From assembly GCA_964020155.1 (NCBI GenBank), contig OZ026564.1, positions 1,009,611 through 1,073,610 of the forward strand: DNA of 64,000 nucleotides, in the 5' to 3' direction. A model generated the notes under the pieces. It saw only the letters and a program-made list of their open reading frames with translations, had not been told where the DNA came from and did not search any database. A program made the translations under genes and the position numbers. Below, piece after piece: positions 1 through 12,448 of the stretch. Every line of letters begins with the position of its first letter. Within the stretch, counting starts at the first letter, position 1. The stretch is from Chondrilla cf. caribensis (lineage: Eukaryota; Porifera; Demospongiae; Chondrillida; Chondrillidae).

Positions 1-263
1 CAGTGGAATGTGTTCCAGGATACCGAGTACACCCACATCTGATGGACACTTGTCTGTAAATGATTGGAGGAATAAAGAACATGTACACAGTATGTATGTT
101 GAGCATGTTGCTATCCTCACCATTGAGGTCAGTCTGAGAAGCTTCATCCAATGATGTTGTACAATTTGATGAATCAGACGTGTCAGCTGTAACAAAAAGT
201 AATTATAAGAAAATGTATAATGAATAACTCATACCATATCATGTAGATCATGTACATACATAT

Positions 264-336
<73 letters not shown>

Positions 337-566
337 GTAGTGTACCTGTGACCGGACTTTGCTTTGATTGTTCTGTACTTTCAACATTGCCACCAGTAAG
401 AGGTCTCTCAGTTGGGGGTGGAGTAGAAACAGGATTTCTGACACCCAACAGTTCTGAAAAAATGGTGGAAAATGTACACTGAATTACAAATACGTATGTA
501 GACCTATGTTATCATTCCCACTGAAGACAACACACACGTACACACACATGTGAACACACAAACACA

Positions 567-636
<70 letters not shown>

Positions 637-1461
637 ATCCACAATAGAGACTTCCTCCAACTTCCAAAATGCAACCCCAGTTTCCCTCACAACACGGACC
701 TACATGTGTTTGAGAATTTTCACTCGAATGTAGTACCAGAAACAATCCAAAAGGAACAACTCACAATAGCTTCTGAGGGGTCTGGAGGTGAGAACCACAC
801 CTTATGAGAAGGTGACAGTTTTGGGAAGGAACCGCAGTGAAAGCAAGTGGCCACACCATCATTCACAGGGGCTGTGTAGGGAACATTGGGTTGGCAGGAG
901 CACGGCAGGACAGGGCGAATTTGAGCGATTTTGTGGAATTTTTCACCAAACACTTGCTGGGTGATGTGATGTAAGTTCTCTTCCAGGCGAGCACGAATGG
1001 CAGAGCAGTGGCGATGGATTCCCTGAAGAGGATCAGGAAGGGATGACAGAGCAGCAGACTCGTCTATGACAATTTGACATTGAATGTGGCCGGGCTTGTC
1101 TGTCAAATACACATAAGTACTTGGTTTGGGGCAGGAGAATTTGACTGATTTACGATCGCTTTCTTGCAAAACTACATTCCATTCGCTGTCAGCCAGTTCT
1201 ACGACAAGACGGCAGAACACACTGCGTGGAAGGTCACAGTGAGTAGTGAAGGAGTCCCGTTTAAACACAAAGGTGATACACAGTGGTCCAACACTGCTGT
1301 AGGAGGGGACTTTGGCCTTTCCGTACGGCAGACAGGAAGGGATGAAGTAGGAGGGAGGATCACGTGAAGGAGTCAACCTTGCTGTTATCCCGACATGGTG
1401 GAGGACCTCCAGGAACCACACGTGATCGACATCGGTGATGACACCTAACTCCGAAAGTAGG
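1..1461 (-). CDS. D2: COR-like plus death-domain protein, left copy (3' end cut by window)
   Basis: This is the left copy of the gene described in full at 44294-45977. Exons on the minus strand are 765-1461 (COR-like region), 636-699, 346-453 (proline-rich linker), 121-186 and 1-53 (start of the death domain, continuing off the window). Phases agree at each junction. The 765-1461 exon matches the C-terminal third of the D1 GTPase exon, but the GTP-binding part is absent; homology stops near 1470 at a pyrimidine-rich stretch that reads as a splice acceptor. Intron tracts of (CA)n lie at 265-334 and 571-635. No upstream exon was recognised, so this may be a captured fragment rather than a complete gene. 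Confidence 0.7.
265..334. repeat. (CA)n microsatellite in D2 intron
   Basis: A pure CA tract in the intron between the linker exon (346-453) and the next exon (121-186). It is about 8 bases longer than its counterpart at 44788-44852, one of the main differences between the two large copies. Confidence 0.95.
571..635. repeat. (CA)n microsatellite abutting a D2 splice donor
   Basis: On the minus strand the exon at 636-699 ends directly against (GT)n, so the 5' splice site is the first GT of the repeat. The same arrangement recurs in D1, D3, R1 and R4. Confidence 0.95.
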
Positions 1462-1495
1462 CTGTCATAGCAAGAAGAAGAGAAGAAGCAAAAAG

Positions 1496-1696
1496 ATGAC
1501 CCAGTCTGAGCAGAATCCAACTGTACAAGAAGGTACTAAACCAGAGAATAGCCCAACTGTCCAAGAAGACCCCAAACCAGAGAAGAACCCAGCTGTTGAA
1601 GAAGAACCCAAGTCAGAATATAACGCAACTGTTCAAGAAGTATCCAAACCCGAGAAAAATGAAAACAACGGCACCACCGTCACTGCCGAGAGTTAG
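1496..1696 (+). CDS. Small acidic repeat ORF, possible last exon, with poly(A) signal
   Basis: A 66-residue plus-strand reading frame starting at ATG, built from about four degenerate 11-12 residue repeats of the type N-P-T-V-Q-E-x-x-K-P-E. It is rich in E, K, P, T and N, without recognisable domain, signal peptide or membrane segment. An AATAAA motif at 1903-1908 suits a transcript ending about 200 bases after the stop. It starts about 35 bases from the 5' edge of the divergent D2 exon, and its GA-rich leader is, on the other strand, the pyrimidine tract of D2's acceptor. It may be a short gene, the final exon of a larger plus-strand gene cut by rearrangement, or chance. Confidence 0.4.
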   Translation: MTQSEQNPTVQEGTKPENSPTVQEDPKPEKNPAVEEEPKSEYNATVQEVSKPEKNENNGTTVTAES

Positions 1697-2238
1697 GAAT
1701 CCTAGCTTTATCAATCACACGTAACACCTCGTAGAACTGGTACAGTAACTATAACTGTACCCCTCATGATCTGTCAATGCATGCATAGTATATCTTGTTA
1801 CAGTAGCTCATTTGCAATGCTTTTATACAAGATACATGTGTATGTCACATAATATAATTGTAAATTTATTTTAGATAATATCTATTTTTAGATTGTATGT
1901 AGAATAAAGTGTTGTATTTGATAATTCACAATAGTTATGGTTATTATATGAAATTAAAATGCTACAAATGCACACAAGTAGCTAATGGACATATCCATGT
2001 TATACAGCAGAATCAACAATAAGTACACTTGTCAATTAGCTATAGGGATGCAAAAATGTCTATCTCAAGCTCATTAATGCTGTATGTAATGTTCATTAAT
2101 AATATAATTATACATAAATATGATATTCTAAGTACATATGTATATACTGCAAAAATGAATCCATGCATGCTCCTCTACAAATATATGCATTCTAAACCAT
2201 TTCAGGTGTCACTATGCGGACCACAAAATGGCTTTCTA
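1697..2238. other. AT-rich spacer with a poly(A) signal
   Basis: Apart from the AATAAA at 1903-1908, I see only AT-rich sequence between the plus-strand ORF and the 3' end of R1. The short open frame at 2029-2247 has no features of a real gene. Confidence 0.6.
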
Positions 2239-2437
2239 TCAAGTTGAACACTTAATTTTACAAGATGACTTAGAAGTGGTGCTTCCTGAATCAGATATTC
2301 TATCCTCTGTAGTTTGTATTCTCTGACTCACTTTTGAAATATTGAGTAATTCTTTTCTATGGTAAATTTCTAGACAGGATGGCATATGCATATAGGGAAA
2401 GCTACATATACGAATTCTATAGCGCACACACTTACAC

Positions 2438-2496
<59 letters not shown>

Positions 2497-2539
2497 CACA
2501 TAAACACACACACATGCACACAATACACACACGTACACG

Positions 2540-2589
<50 letters not shown>

Positions 2590-2605
2590 ACATAAACACG
2601 CACAT

Positions 2606-2689
<84 letters not shown>

Positions 2690-4355
2690 GTTAAAAGGTT
2701 GGTGTAGGCAATCTCAACATCTATAGAGTCCTTGGCGGATGTTTCATAAAAGGCAAGTTCATTATGCTTAGCAAAGCATAGACCTTGTTCCTTGTTGATC
2801 ACTCTGGTGCTTTCACAGTCACACTTGTTCCCAACAACCATGATGACAGCATTTGGTTTAGCACAAGGCTTCAACTCATCCATCCACCCTTGCAAATGTT
2901 CAAAGGAGTCACGGTCTTCGATTGAGTAGACTAGCAAAACTCCATGAGCTTGCCGGTAGTAACTATATATGTATACAGTGATATTAAAGGAAGAATTAAT
3001 GTACAACGTGATTCAGGAACAATATGTACTGAAATCAGGGGAACAGTACACAGTGGTGACAGTGGAACAGTGTATACGTATACTGTGATGGTGGAGGAAC
3101 AGTGTACTGTGATGGTGGAGGAACAGTGTACTGTGATGGTGGAGGAACAGTGTACTGTGATGGTGGAGGAACAGTGTACTGTGATGATGGAGGAGAGTGT
3201 ATGCAAAGTGTGCATGTGTAAGACATCATCCTGTATAATAATTGGAACTACGTAAATGTACATGCCCATTAACTACATTAAAATCGTATTGGTAATATAT
3301 GCATATGTAAGTAAGATGCATATAATACACCATCATTGTAGTACATCATGTATTATAGTTACTAATACACGTACTCACTTTTTTGTGACAGCTCTGAATC
3401 TCTCCTGACCAGCTACATCGTACAAGAAAGCATTAATTTTGAATTAACTATTATTACTTCATATATTGGCAAAAATAACATTAAATTTAATTACATTGTC
3501 ACATAATTGATATAAACTCATCAGTGTATTGAAATTATCACAATAAAAAGTAGCATTGCCAATTGGAGCTGTTACGTGAGTTCAGACCAAATTTGGCTCA
3601 TTGACACAAGAGCTCTACTCGCAACATGCAGAAGGCTTTCAATAACATTAAAGCATCAACTAATGCAAGTATTTGAGGGTCCATATATACGTACCTGTGT
3701 CCATTATTTGAGCCTTTATCTTGTCCCTGCCAATATTTACTAATTTGAACCCATCATCGACTCCAACAGTCATCTGTCCATCGAAATGAAACTCGTTTTT
3801 AACAAAACGTTCTAACAGAGCAGTTTTTCCAACTCCTGTATCACCAATCTGGATTACTATTATCATGGGAAAGTAATAATAATGAAGTAGCTATCCACAA
3901 ACATTATAAATGTGCATGCATCAACTATCGCTGCAAATCAAGAGTAACAAGCTAAGGAGAGCCAATAACAGGTGAATCTTCAATGTCGCAAGGAGGAGGA
4001 TGGTCAAGATTCCCAATGAAATTTTAAATGTCATTGAGTATGAGAGATTAAAGTGCCCAAAAGGAGGGTGATGAATTAAAGTGATCTAAAAGGGGGAGGA
4101 GAATTTAAAGTTACCCAAAACTGGTGGAATTTCAGGTGCTCCAAGGAAACGGGCGTCACCGATATTGTGAGGGAAAATAAGGATCGAGTCTTAATGTTCC
4201 AAAAGGATCGAGGTCCTGGAGCGAGTTAAGTGCACCTTGCATAGTTACAAATACACAGGAGTACATCATTTACCCTTGAAGACGTAGTCCTCGTCGGCCG
4301 TGGGCTGTTCATGATCACAAATCGTTGAAGTAGTGATCGGGTCATCGCTTGCCAT
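2239..4355 (-). CDS. R1: Rab-like small GTPase, five exons
   Basis: Exons (minus) are 4274-4355, 3695-3856, 3379-3412, 2688-2962 and 2239-2369, all with GT/AG borders. Together they give 684 nt, 227 residues plus stop, in frame. A short variable N-terminus leads to P-loop GDTGVGKT (about residues 32-39). The switch II motif DTAGQERF is assembled across exons 2-3, NKCD is the G4 motif and ETSAK the G5 motif in exon 4. These are Ras-superfamily motifs, and the YYR-AHG segment after switch II is Rab-like. The tail ends S-C-K-I-K-C-S-T, which has cysteines but no classic CC, CXC or CAAX end, so membrane anchoring is uncertain. Intron 3 carries a 24-bp minisatellite, and intron 4 starts directly with (GT)n. 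All predicted nucleotide contacts are intact. Confidence 0.85.
2440..2687. repeat. Compound (CA)n microsatellite in R1 intron 4
   Basis: Several CA runs separated by short interruptions fill most of the intron between exons 4 and 5 of R1. The tract begins exactly at the exon 4 splice donor on the minus strand. Its internal run lengths differ between the two large copies. Confidence 0.95.
3087..3206. repeat. 24-bp minisatellite in R1 intron 3
   Basis: The tandem unit is 24 bp (begins GATGGTGGAGGAACAGTGTA), with four clean copies starting at 3087, 3111, 3135 and 3159, then a degenerate fifth. The same unit occupies the same intron in R3 (eight copies) and R4 (three copies), so it predates the gene duplications and has changed in number since. 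Confidence 0.9.
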
Positions 4356-4663
4356 GGAAGCCCCAACGTGTTCCATTGTGGCAAAGGCCGTGTTGGTAAT
4401 ACGTATGCGGAACAAAACGGACCGGAAATGGCTATAATGTTTATAATAATATTAGACCAGATATGCACATGCATATATATATATATGTAACTTGTAATGA
4501 TAATATTATTATTCCAAAAAAACTTTACACAGCTATGTAGATTGCATTACTGTATAATTAATGTGTTTATGTGTCATAAGTGACCATACAAAACATTCAG
4601 TTTACAGTTTAGCTTATGCACGGTCAAACTATTGACCTTCAGTGCAGACACATCCTTTCATGA

Positions 4664-4852
4664 TCAAGTGTGAGGAGAAGGGGACGAGCCCAGCATCAAA
4701 CTTCTTTCCACATCTTCTGCTGCACCGATCTCCCTGGACTTTCTAACGGCATCCAGTACAGTCCTCCATGTTCTCGGTCTGTCTCCTGTGAGTGGGGTGT
4801 TGTCTTCCTTCAACCACTTGGAGCACAGGGACCTGAATGCACTCTCACAATT
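4664..4852 (-). pseudogene. Relic of a D1-type death-domain exon
   Basis: The minus strand encodes the C-terminal two thirds of the D1 death domain (segment C-E-S-A-F-R-S-L through the R-T-W-R-T-V-L-D-A-V core) up to a stop at 4664-4666. Homology ends abruptly at 4852, where the D1 exon would continue toward its N-terminal helices. No other D exon lies next to it; it sits between R1 and R2 where a full D gene would be expected in the alternating array. It is probably what remains of a deleted D gene. Confidence 0.75.
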
Positions 4853-5260
4853 TATTTTAACATAGAAACTTAGATTGTAGCTATGTGGATAGTGTTGTAC
4901 TTGTTTATACATACCTACAAATGCTTGTAATTGTCTCCACTACACAGGGTAGTAGTCACTGAATGTGAAGTGGTCCGGTTTACAGTAATGCGGATTCAAT
5001 TCAATTAATAAATGGTATACCATTACTTCAGCTGGAATTCATTTGTCTACATAGTCCATGCATGTATACAATTAATGAACATATAATGTTTTAGATAAAT
5101 CTCAATACAAAAATTATAATAATAGGTTGCAGGCTGATCAACCAGTTCTGATTGCACATTAAAATAATAGGTACAATATAAAATGAATCCACGTGCTGAA
5201 AACATACCTTTTGAACATTGTACGTGTAAATATGATGGCAGAGTATTAGCTTCATATTTT
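4853..5260. other. Spacer without recognised gene
   Basis: AT-rich sequence between the death-exon relic and the last exon of R2. I see no coding signal beyond chance frames. The two large copies differ here by a 3-base indel near 5000 and a substitution near 5067. Confidence 0.5.
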
Positions 5261-5730
5261 TCAACAACAAGATGGTCTGACACTAACCTCTGCAGTTTGA
5301 GCTTGTCTTCTCTGACTCACTCTTGAAATATTAAGAATACCTCGTTTATTGTAGATTTCTGTGACCAGATAACATTTTGCATGTAAGCATGTGGTACTAG
5401 GCACATGCATAGAAAAACAGTATTAATAATACATATTCATAAGGATTAAACTGCATATGTACGTACAGATATTATAAACCACACAAACAAATGCATACAC
5501 ATGCATATATATAAACACACCCAGCCACACCCACACAAAGTATTACCTAATTTAGGTGTAATACAGTACACACATGTATACACACATAATATGTATAATA
5601 TACATACTTAGGTATAGATGCAGACATGATAACCATACTCACATATGCACATGTATCATGTGTACACATTCATCCAAGCACCCACACGCATGCACACACG
5701 CACGCACCCACACATACGTGTGTGCAAACA

Positions 5731-5822
<92 letters not shown>

Positions 5823-7881
5823 ACACCACACACACACACGTACACACATACCTTTTAAAACATTGGTGAAGGCAATATCAACATCTATAGACTCCTTGGC
5901 AGACGTTTCATAAAAGGACATTGCATTTTCATTAGCAAAGGCTAACGCAGTTTCCTTTGGTACACGTCTACTGTTTTCACAGTCACATTTATTCCCAACG
6001 AGTATGACAACAGCATTGGGATCAACATTCTTCTTGAAATCGCTCAGCCAATATTGTAAATTCTCAAAGGATTCCATACTTTCGATTGAATAAATCAGCA
6101 AAACTCCATGAGCATGACGGTAATAACTATATTCATGTGTGTAGGTGTCGTAGTGGAAGTAGGTAGAATGAGAGTATTTAGTTGTAGTGTGTTGCGATGA
6201 TGAAAGTTACAGTGTGTGATGATTGGAAGTGCTGGTAAAAGGTACAGTGCGTGATGGTTGAAGAAGCATTGTGCCATAGTGGAAGGTGTCTTCTGTGATG
6301 ATGAAAGGTAGTGTGTGATGACTGAAGATGCATTGTGTGACGGTGAAAGGTACATTGCTTAGAATCACATACACTAATCAGCCGCATACTATTGATAACA
6401 AAATAATATGCAGATATTTGTACAACAATACAACAATACAGCAATAAAACACACACAACATTACATCACAATAACATTGAAATTAAAAATTGCACAATTC
6501 GTACAGGAAGTACACATATGTATATACGTGCACTCACCTCCGTACAATAGATCTGTATTTCTCCTGACCCACTATAGTATGCAAGATTATAATAGAAATA
6601 TACAATACTGTCATAAACATTATAAATTACTTATTGTATTGCGTGTGCATACGTCAAAGATGCTGCAAGGGCCATGCACTGATTTAATTACTTTTTGAAT
6701 TTAATTCCCACCCAATGTCAAGTAAGAATGTATTAGGTGGAAAACGAGGCTGTTTCATGAGCGATATGAGCAATTTTCTTCAGGTAAATTGCATGGATAA
6801 AAATCAGGAAAAAATCAGCATTTTCATAATTTTGTTCGTTTCAACGTGCAATAATCCAATCATTACTGTTTATTAGACTAAGTGCAATACGTCTGACAGC
6901 TAGCATAAGATATAATAATAATAATAATAATAATTATAGCTACTATTTAATATACACTCATCAGTTTTATACAAGGATATCAACATGGAGAATAAGAGAT
7001 CTGCTCACAGTATGGTTAATATGCAGGTAGTTATGTAATTTATGGATGTACACAGGCCATTCATCGCACTGACTGCAACATATCCGTGAATACATCATGT
7101 AAATTTACCTGTGTCTGCTATTTTCGCCTTTATTATGTCTTTTCCAATGTGTACATCTTTGAATACATAGTCAACCCCAACAGTCAGTGTAGTATTGACT
7201 AAGAACTTTTTATGGGTAAAGCAGTTGAGCAGAGCAGTTTTCCCAACTCCAGAATCACCAAGCAGGATTACTGAGCAGAAAACATTATTATTACTGTAAC
7301 AACGGATGATCCAACCAACACATGAAAGCAAGAGTAACAAAAAGGTGCAGTGTTCCTTACTATATGGAGAGACGTATGAAGTGTCCCTTAGGGTGTAGGT
7401 CATGCATTGATCTCAACAATATAATATACCGGTATCCGTATAGCGGAGATCGAGAGGTGCCTGAAGTGCCCCAAAAGTGCAAGAAAGGGCATCGAACGCG
7501 GCTAGAACGTTCCAAGTTAGGAGAGAGAGGATCCCAAGGGGGGTGCACATGGAGAGGGGATTTATGTATACACGCACATTTTCCCAGTATCAAGTACTAA
7601 ATGAACATCCAGTTAATTCGCTAAACTTGCTAAAGCCACCATATCTTTGGAAAATGAAATTCACGTGACGGATTAACAAGAATTCACTCTACTAGGTATC
7701 CCTGACCAGACCAAATGTAGCAAAGACGAGTCTTGAATGTTTCCGATGGCAAGCGCGAACGAAGAGTCCGGAATGCATAAGAAGCCATTTCACAACATCA
7801 TTTACCTTCAAAGACGTAGTCGTGATGTCTAAACGTCACTGAATCAGTGACCGCGTCCTCTCTTGCCATAGACGCCTCCAT
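5261..7881 (-). CDS. R2: Rab-like small GTPase with C-terminal CC, five exons
   Basis: Exons (minus) are 7806-7881, 7109-7270, 6538-6571, 5852-6126 and 5261-5358. They total 645 nt, 214 residues plus stop, in frame, with exon sizes 162, 34 and 275 identical to R1. Motifs are P-loop GDSGVGKT, switch II DTVGQEKY assembled across the exon 2/3 junction, NKCD and ETSAK. The protein ends R-P-S-C-C, a dicysteine tail typical of geranylgeranylated Rabs, which makes R2 the best candidate in the window for a membrane-targeted Rab. The glycine-adjacent residue in switch II is V rather than A (DTVGQ). The last exon reads through an internal GTTAGT that could act as a weak donor, but only read-through yields the CC tail. 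Confidence 0.88.
5737..5840. repeat. (CA)n microsatellite in R2 intron 4
   Basis: A long CA tract close to the exon 4 donor (GTATGTGTG on the minus strand). The matching tract at 50254-50380 is about 22 bases longer, the largest microsatellite length difference between the copies. Confidence 0.95.
6180..6360. repeat. Degenerate minisatellite in R2 intron 3
   Basis: Loosely repeated GTGTGTGATGATTGAAG-like units lie in the intron where R1, R3 and R4 carry the clean 24-bp minisatellite. This looks like a decayed version of the same array, but the unit cannot be defined cleanly by eye. Confidence 0.5.
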
Positions 7882-8295
7882 TATGAGATTGGTTAACGTT
7901 GGCCGTAATATTTGTGACGTATCAAACGAAAAGGTACCCGAACTTACTTTTATGAAAAATCACCGTCTGTTACTATTATTAGAGTGCAATGACGTATGGT
8001 TCCGATTATAACATTGTACGTAGATAATATTTCGCTCCCGTATACCCTCGCTCTAGGTCTCCAGATATACATGTAATATATCTTTCGACAGCTAGAGTAC
8101 GCGAACGGTAATATATACTAATATAATAATATTATTATTCCAAACTAATTTTAAACAGATATGTAGATTGCATGAAAAAAAACAATTAATACCGTAATTA
8201 ATGTGTTTATGTGTCATAAGTGATACAAAACATTATATTTACAGTTCTGCTCATGCATGGTCAAACTATTGACCTTTCAGTGCAGACACATCCTG
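7882..8295. other. Spacer between R2 start and D1 stop
   Basis: This holds the likely upstream region of R2 and the 3' flank of D1. A segment (about 8030-8300) recurs at 21105-21357 beside D3 and more weakly near the relic at 4500-4660, so it belongs to the ancestral D-gene 3' flank. No gene seen. Confidence 0.55.
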
Positions 8296-8981
8296 TCAAG
8301 TGTTTGGAGGAGGGGACGAGCCCAGTATCAAACTTCTTTCTATATCTTCTGCTGCACCGATCTCCCTGGACTTTCTGACGGCATCCAGTACAGTCCTCCA
8401 TGTTCTCGGTCTGTCTCCTGTGAGTGGGTTGCTGTCTTCCTTCAACCACTTGGAGCACAGGGACCTGAATGCACTCTCACAATTGCCCAGTTCCTCCCTG
8501 TGAATAGCATCTGTAAGACTATGCTCAACATGGAGATGATCTGCGAACTCCTTCCACTTGTGGAAAACATGTTTTCCCACTTGAACAATCAGTTCACTGA
8601 CTGTTGGCTTTGTATCTAGCACTCCTAACAAAATCCAGTAAAGAATAAACAGATTAGAAGAATTAAGACATGCATGATAAACAGGTAAGCACACACACAC
8701 ATATGCATGTACACCCATCCACGTGCATACACACACACCACACAAACTACACACACAGTGTAGTGTACCTGTGACCGGACTTTGCTTAGAATGTTCTGTA
8801 CTTTCAACATTGCCACCAGTAAGAGGTCTCTCAGTTGGGGGTGGAGGAGAAACAGGATTTCTGACACCCAACAGTTCTGAAGAAATGATGGAAAATGTAC
8901 ACTGAATTACAAATTCATATGTAGACCTATGTTAACATTCCCAATGAAACAACACACATACACACACATATAAACACACAA

Positions 8982-9078
<97 letters not shown>

Positions 9079-11982
9079 ATTCACAATAGAAACTTCCTCC
9101 AACTTCCAAAATGCAACCCCAGTTTCCCTCACAACACGGACCTACATGTGTTCAAGAATGTTCACTTGAATGTGGTACCAGAAACAATCTAAAAGGAACA
9201 ACTCACAATAGCTTCTGAGGGGTCCGGAGGTGAGAACCACACCTTATGAGAAGGTGACAGTTTTGGGAAGGAACCACAGTGAAAGCAAGTGGCCACACCA
9301 TCATTCACAGGGGCTGTGTAGGGAACATTGAGCTGGCAGGAGCACGGCAGGACAGGGCGAATTTGAGCAATTTCGTGGAATTTTTCACCAAACACTTGCT
9401 GGGTGATATGACGTAAGTTCTCTTCCAGGCGAGCACGAATGGCAGAGCAGTGGCGATGGATTTCCTGAAGAGGATCAGGAAGGGATGACAGAGCAGCAGA
9501 CTTGTCTATGATAATTTGACATTGAATGTGGCCGGGCTTCTCTGTCAAGTACACAAAAGTACTTGATTTGGGGCAGGAGAATTTGACTGATTTACGATCG
9601 CTTTCTTGCAAAATGACCTTCCATTCTCTGTCAGCCAGTTCTACGACAAGACGGCAGAATACACTGCGAGGAAGGTCACAGTGAGTGGTGAAGGAATCTG
9701 GCTCAAACACAAAGGTGATACACAGTGGTCCAACACTGCTGTAGGCGGGGACCTTTGCCTTCCCGTATGGCAGACAGGAAGGGATGAAGTAGGAGGGAGG
9801 ATCACGTGAAGGAGTCAACCTTGCTGCTATCCCGACATGGTGGAGGACCTCCAGGAACCACACGGGATCAACATCGGTGATACCCAACTCCGATAATAGG
9901 CTCTCATAGGGATGAGGGATAATTCCGGTACTCTGGAACTGCTTTGTGGCACCCGATTGTGCTGGGGTAAATTGAACTGCCAAGAGCTTTGAGACCTCTC
10001 TGTACAGAGCTGTAGCATCAGTGCAAATATAGTTTACACTGCCTCTCAGATATTGGGGATCAAGGTCGAAGTACGCGTAGAAGCCGAGCACATGAAGTAG
10101 CTTGAGGAGACAGAGGAACTGTTCGTCTGCTTTGTGTTGGTCTATGTAACCATTATTCAAGCAAAACTGCTTCAGTTCATCTTTCACGAAGAACTTCTTC
10201 TCGATGCGTCGAGTGATGAGCTCCAGCAGGAACCACATCAGAGGTACATCTACTTTCAGGATGCCGCTTTTGTCGGAAATACACTCACGAAGCTTATTGA
10301 GGTAAGCCAAACCCACTCCCTCTCCTTTGCCTTGGCTGTGGATCGTCATGTGGTTGTCAACAAGAAAGAATCCACTGCTATCAGGACACTGGATGTGACG
10401 GAAATAAGGCATCCCTTTGAGGCTTTTGATTCTTTGCTCCACATTGGAAACAATTTCTTCACTCTTGCCCGAGGCAAGAATCTTATCTTTGAAGGTGCCG
10501 GCAATGATAATGCGAGGCTCTGGACAAGTGCCTTTGAAGATCTCCAGATCCCTACAAGCGAATTTGTGAGCCATGGTCTGTATACTGCTGAGCGAATGCT
10601 GAATGAACTCCCATTGAGTCTCCAGTGGCTGATTGTTGGAGAGAGGGAGCTCGACTCCCTCCTGAGGGCGGTAGGTCGATCGGATGGGTTCATCCAAATC
10701 TTTGGAGGCATCAAACACCTGAATGTAAGTGCAGGGAATGGCCAGCAGGAGAGGAAGGATGTCCTGAAAGGCAGGTTGACCTCCTGAATCGATCACATGA
10801 ACAAAACGTGCCTTGTCCATTGGAATTATGCTGTATGCAAGCTCAACGGAATCCATTACTTCTGAACGAGAGGCCTCCAAATGCTTTGACCCTTCAGACT
10901 GCATGGGACGTTGTGGGTTCTGTAGACTCTTGAGTACCCTATCTGCCATCCTCTGAAGGATGCCCTTTTCACGATAACCCGATGGAGAGTTACCAATAGC
11001 TGTGGGGTACTGCTCACACTTCTGATAGTTCTTCTTCACAGCACAGACCTTCACTGATTGGTTCAGGCAACTCTCTGAAACTGGCTTCCAAATGGAGCTT
11101 CCTTTGTTTGCTGTGTAGTGTTCACCAAACACCAATATATCTGGGGTCTCCATAACAGGAGTGCTGATAGGCATTTCTTTCGATTTCCCATGGACTAGAA
11201 GGTGGCGTAGGGAGGATTTCCCAGCACCAGATGGACCAACGAATAGGGCCCGCAGGACTTCTACCGATACAGCTCCATGCTTCTTCAGTACTTCCTCATA
11301 GTGGGTCTTGAAGACATCATTCGGATCTCTGCCTTCATCTGGATTAGAGATGAAACATATAGCATTGCATGTAATATGTCACATTATGTCTAGGCTGGTA
11401 AGTGTACTGACTAGATTTGCATGAAAATGATCATATATTATTATTATCACTATCATCCCCTCCCATGTGGTATATACCACAGTCAAAAAGTGAATGTAGA
11501 TAGTTATACAGATATTGGTTACTAGCAGTTAGAAAGTAATATAACCTCAGACAATATTGCTCAATGAATGAAAAAGAGCCATCCATGCATGTCTCTGCTG
11601 GCCTCTATTGAAATGTCCATAGAGCTTATGCGTTTGCACAATCATTATGACGACATTATCCATATTCTGCCATCTTGAGTGTTGAGAAAGTACACAATAT
11701 TGAATAGGGAAAGGCGAATTCGACAATCGTATCGACGGAATAAACTCATTCCAAGCATTTTAAAAACTACTATATATGAAATGAAAAATGGATGTACAGG
11801 CATGAATAATTTGAAATGGAGTTCCATGGAGTTTATGACCAACTAATAGCAATGAAAAACTGACAAAGACAGTACCTATCCAAGCTCAAATAGAGCGCGG
11901 AAACTTAAAAAGTGTTTAATAGTAGTAGGTATACAGATAGGTTAATCATTGTGACCATTGTACCTTGATCCGACACATTCAT
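8296..11982 (-). CDS. D1: Roco-like GTPase with COR-like region and death domain
   Basis: Five exons (minus): 11964-11982, 9207-11338, 9078-9141, 8769-8876 and 8296-8624. All borders are GT/AG and phases match, giving 2652 nt, 883 residues plus stop. The P-loop GPSGAGKS lies near residues 41-48, a Walker B-like DSGGQ near 190 and a G4-like GTFKDK near 287-292. A COR-like helical stretch follows (around 360-500, with the L-I-T-R-R-I-E-K-K-F-F segment), then a long region of unknown fold and a proline-rich linker. The last 109 residues form a death domain. Roco proteins are large signalling GTPases whose COR part mediates dimerisation; a death domain would recruit apoptotic or immune adaptors. 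Localisation is presumably cytosolic, as no signal peptide or membrane helix is seen. The first exon carries only six codons; its ATG is the only one that gives the correct phase. Confidence 0.85.
8987..9077. repeat. (CA)n microsatellite abutting a D1 splice donor
   Basis: On the minus strand the exon at 9078-9141 ends directly against this tract as AATG^GTGTGTG. It is about 6 bases longer than the counterpart in the right copy. Confidence 0.95.
11339..11963. other. D1 intron 1
   Basis: Intron between the six-codon first exon and the GTPase exon of D1, AT-rich. Its first part is recognisable in D3 at 24410-25147, where a mobile element interrupts it. No nested gene seen. Confidence 0.6.
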
Positions 11983-12234
11983 TATTTCTGCTCCGAGCTC
12001 CTTTTTAACCGTCCTGTAAGTTCTTTTAATGCTAGTTCTGTCGTAGGTCGCCGAGAAGAGCCTATTTTCAATCAGAGGCACCAGTATTCTTTAACTAAAA
12101 TTAATGATCAGGCTAAAATCAGTATCGACTCGAGAGTCCTACAGCACAACAGGTTCTTATCAATAAACAGTTCCTATTCTACAGTACATAGTGGTACCAT
12201 TTCTTGACACTCATTGCGTCATGTTATGTAACTG

Positions 12235-12242
12235 TGACGTCA
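12235..12242. promoter_or_regulatory. Palindromic CRE/ATF-type site upstream of D1
   Basis: A perfect TGACGTCA lies about 250 bp upstream of the D1 start codon, conserved at 56769-56776. This octamer is the consensus for CREB/ATF bZIP factors; the assignment rests only on sequence and position. A second TGACGTCA occurs at 35153-35160. Confidence 0.4.
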
Positions 12243-12448
12243 AACGCATAAACTCCATATGCACTGCCTCCTCTATAGTTAGCAAATAACTATTTTGCCT
12301 CAATAATTGTGCCACAATATCATCACGTAGTGTGCATGGTCTAATGAATTATGAGGGTGAGCCTATAAGTGAGCTCCACAATCTAATAGATTTAATATAC
12401 AGCATACTTTATTGAAGGTCACTACAGTACAGTATACGACTTCATACA

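Noticed and set aside
229..807. Long poly-(CV), poly-(HT) open frames over CA tracts, here and at all other microsatellites
   Set aside because: Dinucleotide repeats have no stop codons in several frames, so these frames are artefacts of the repeat.
2944..3269. Repeat-protein frames over the 24-bp minisatellite (also 12875-13269 and 57411-57805)
   Set aside because: The unit length is a multiple of three, which keeps frames open by itself. The region is an intron of R-family genes with good splice borders on both sides.
9181..9210. Direct splice from the D1 large exon to the linker exon at 8876
   Set aside because: The good donor GTGAGT leaves phase 0, which does not fit the linker exon. 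The 64-bp exon at 9078-9141 restores phase and gives a complete 883-residue frame.
10134..10787. 217-codon plus-strand open frame, repeated at 23192-23842 and 54668-55321
   Set aside because: It lies wholly antisense to the D-family GTPase exon, whose minus-strand reading shows clear P-loop, DSGGQ and COR-like features. Conservation of the antisense frame follows from conservation of the real gene.
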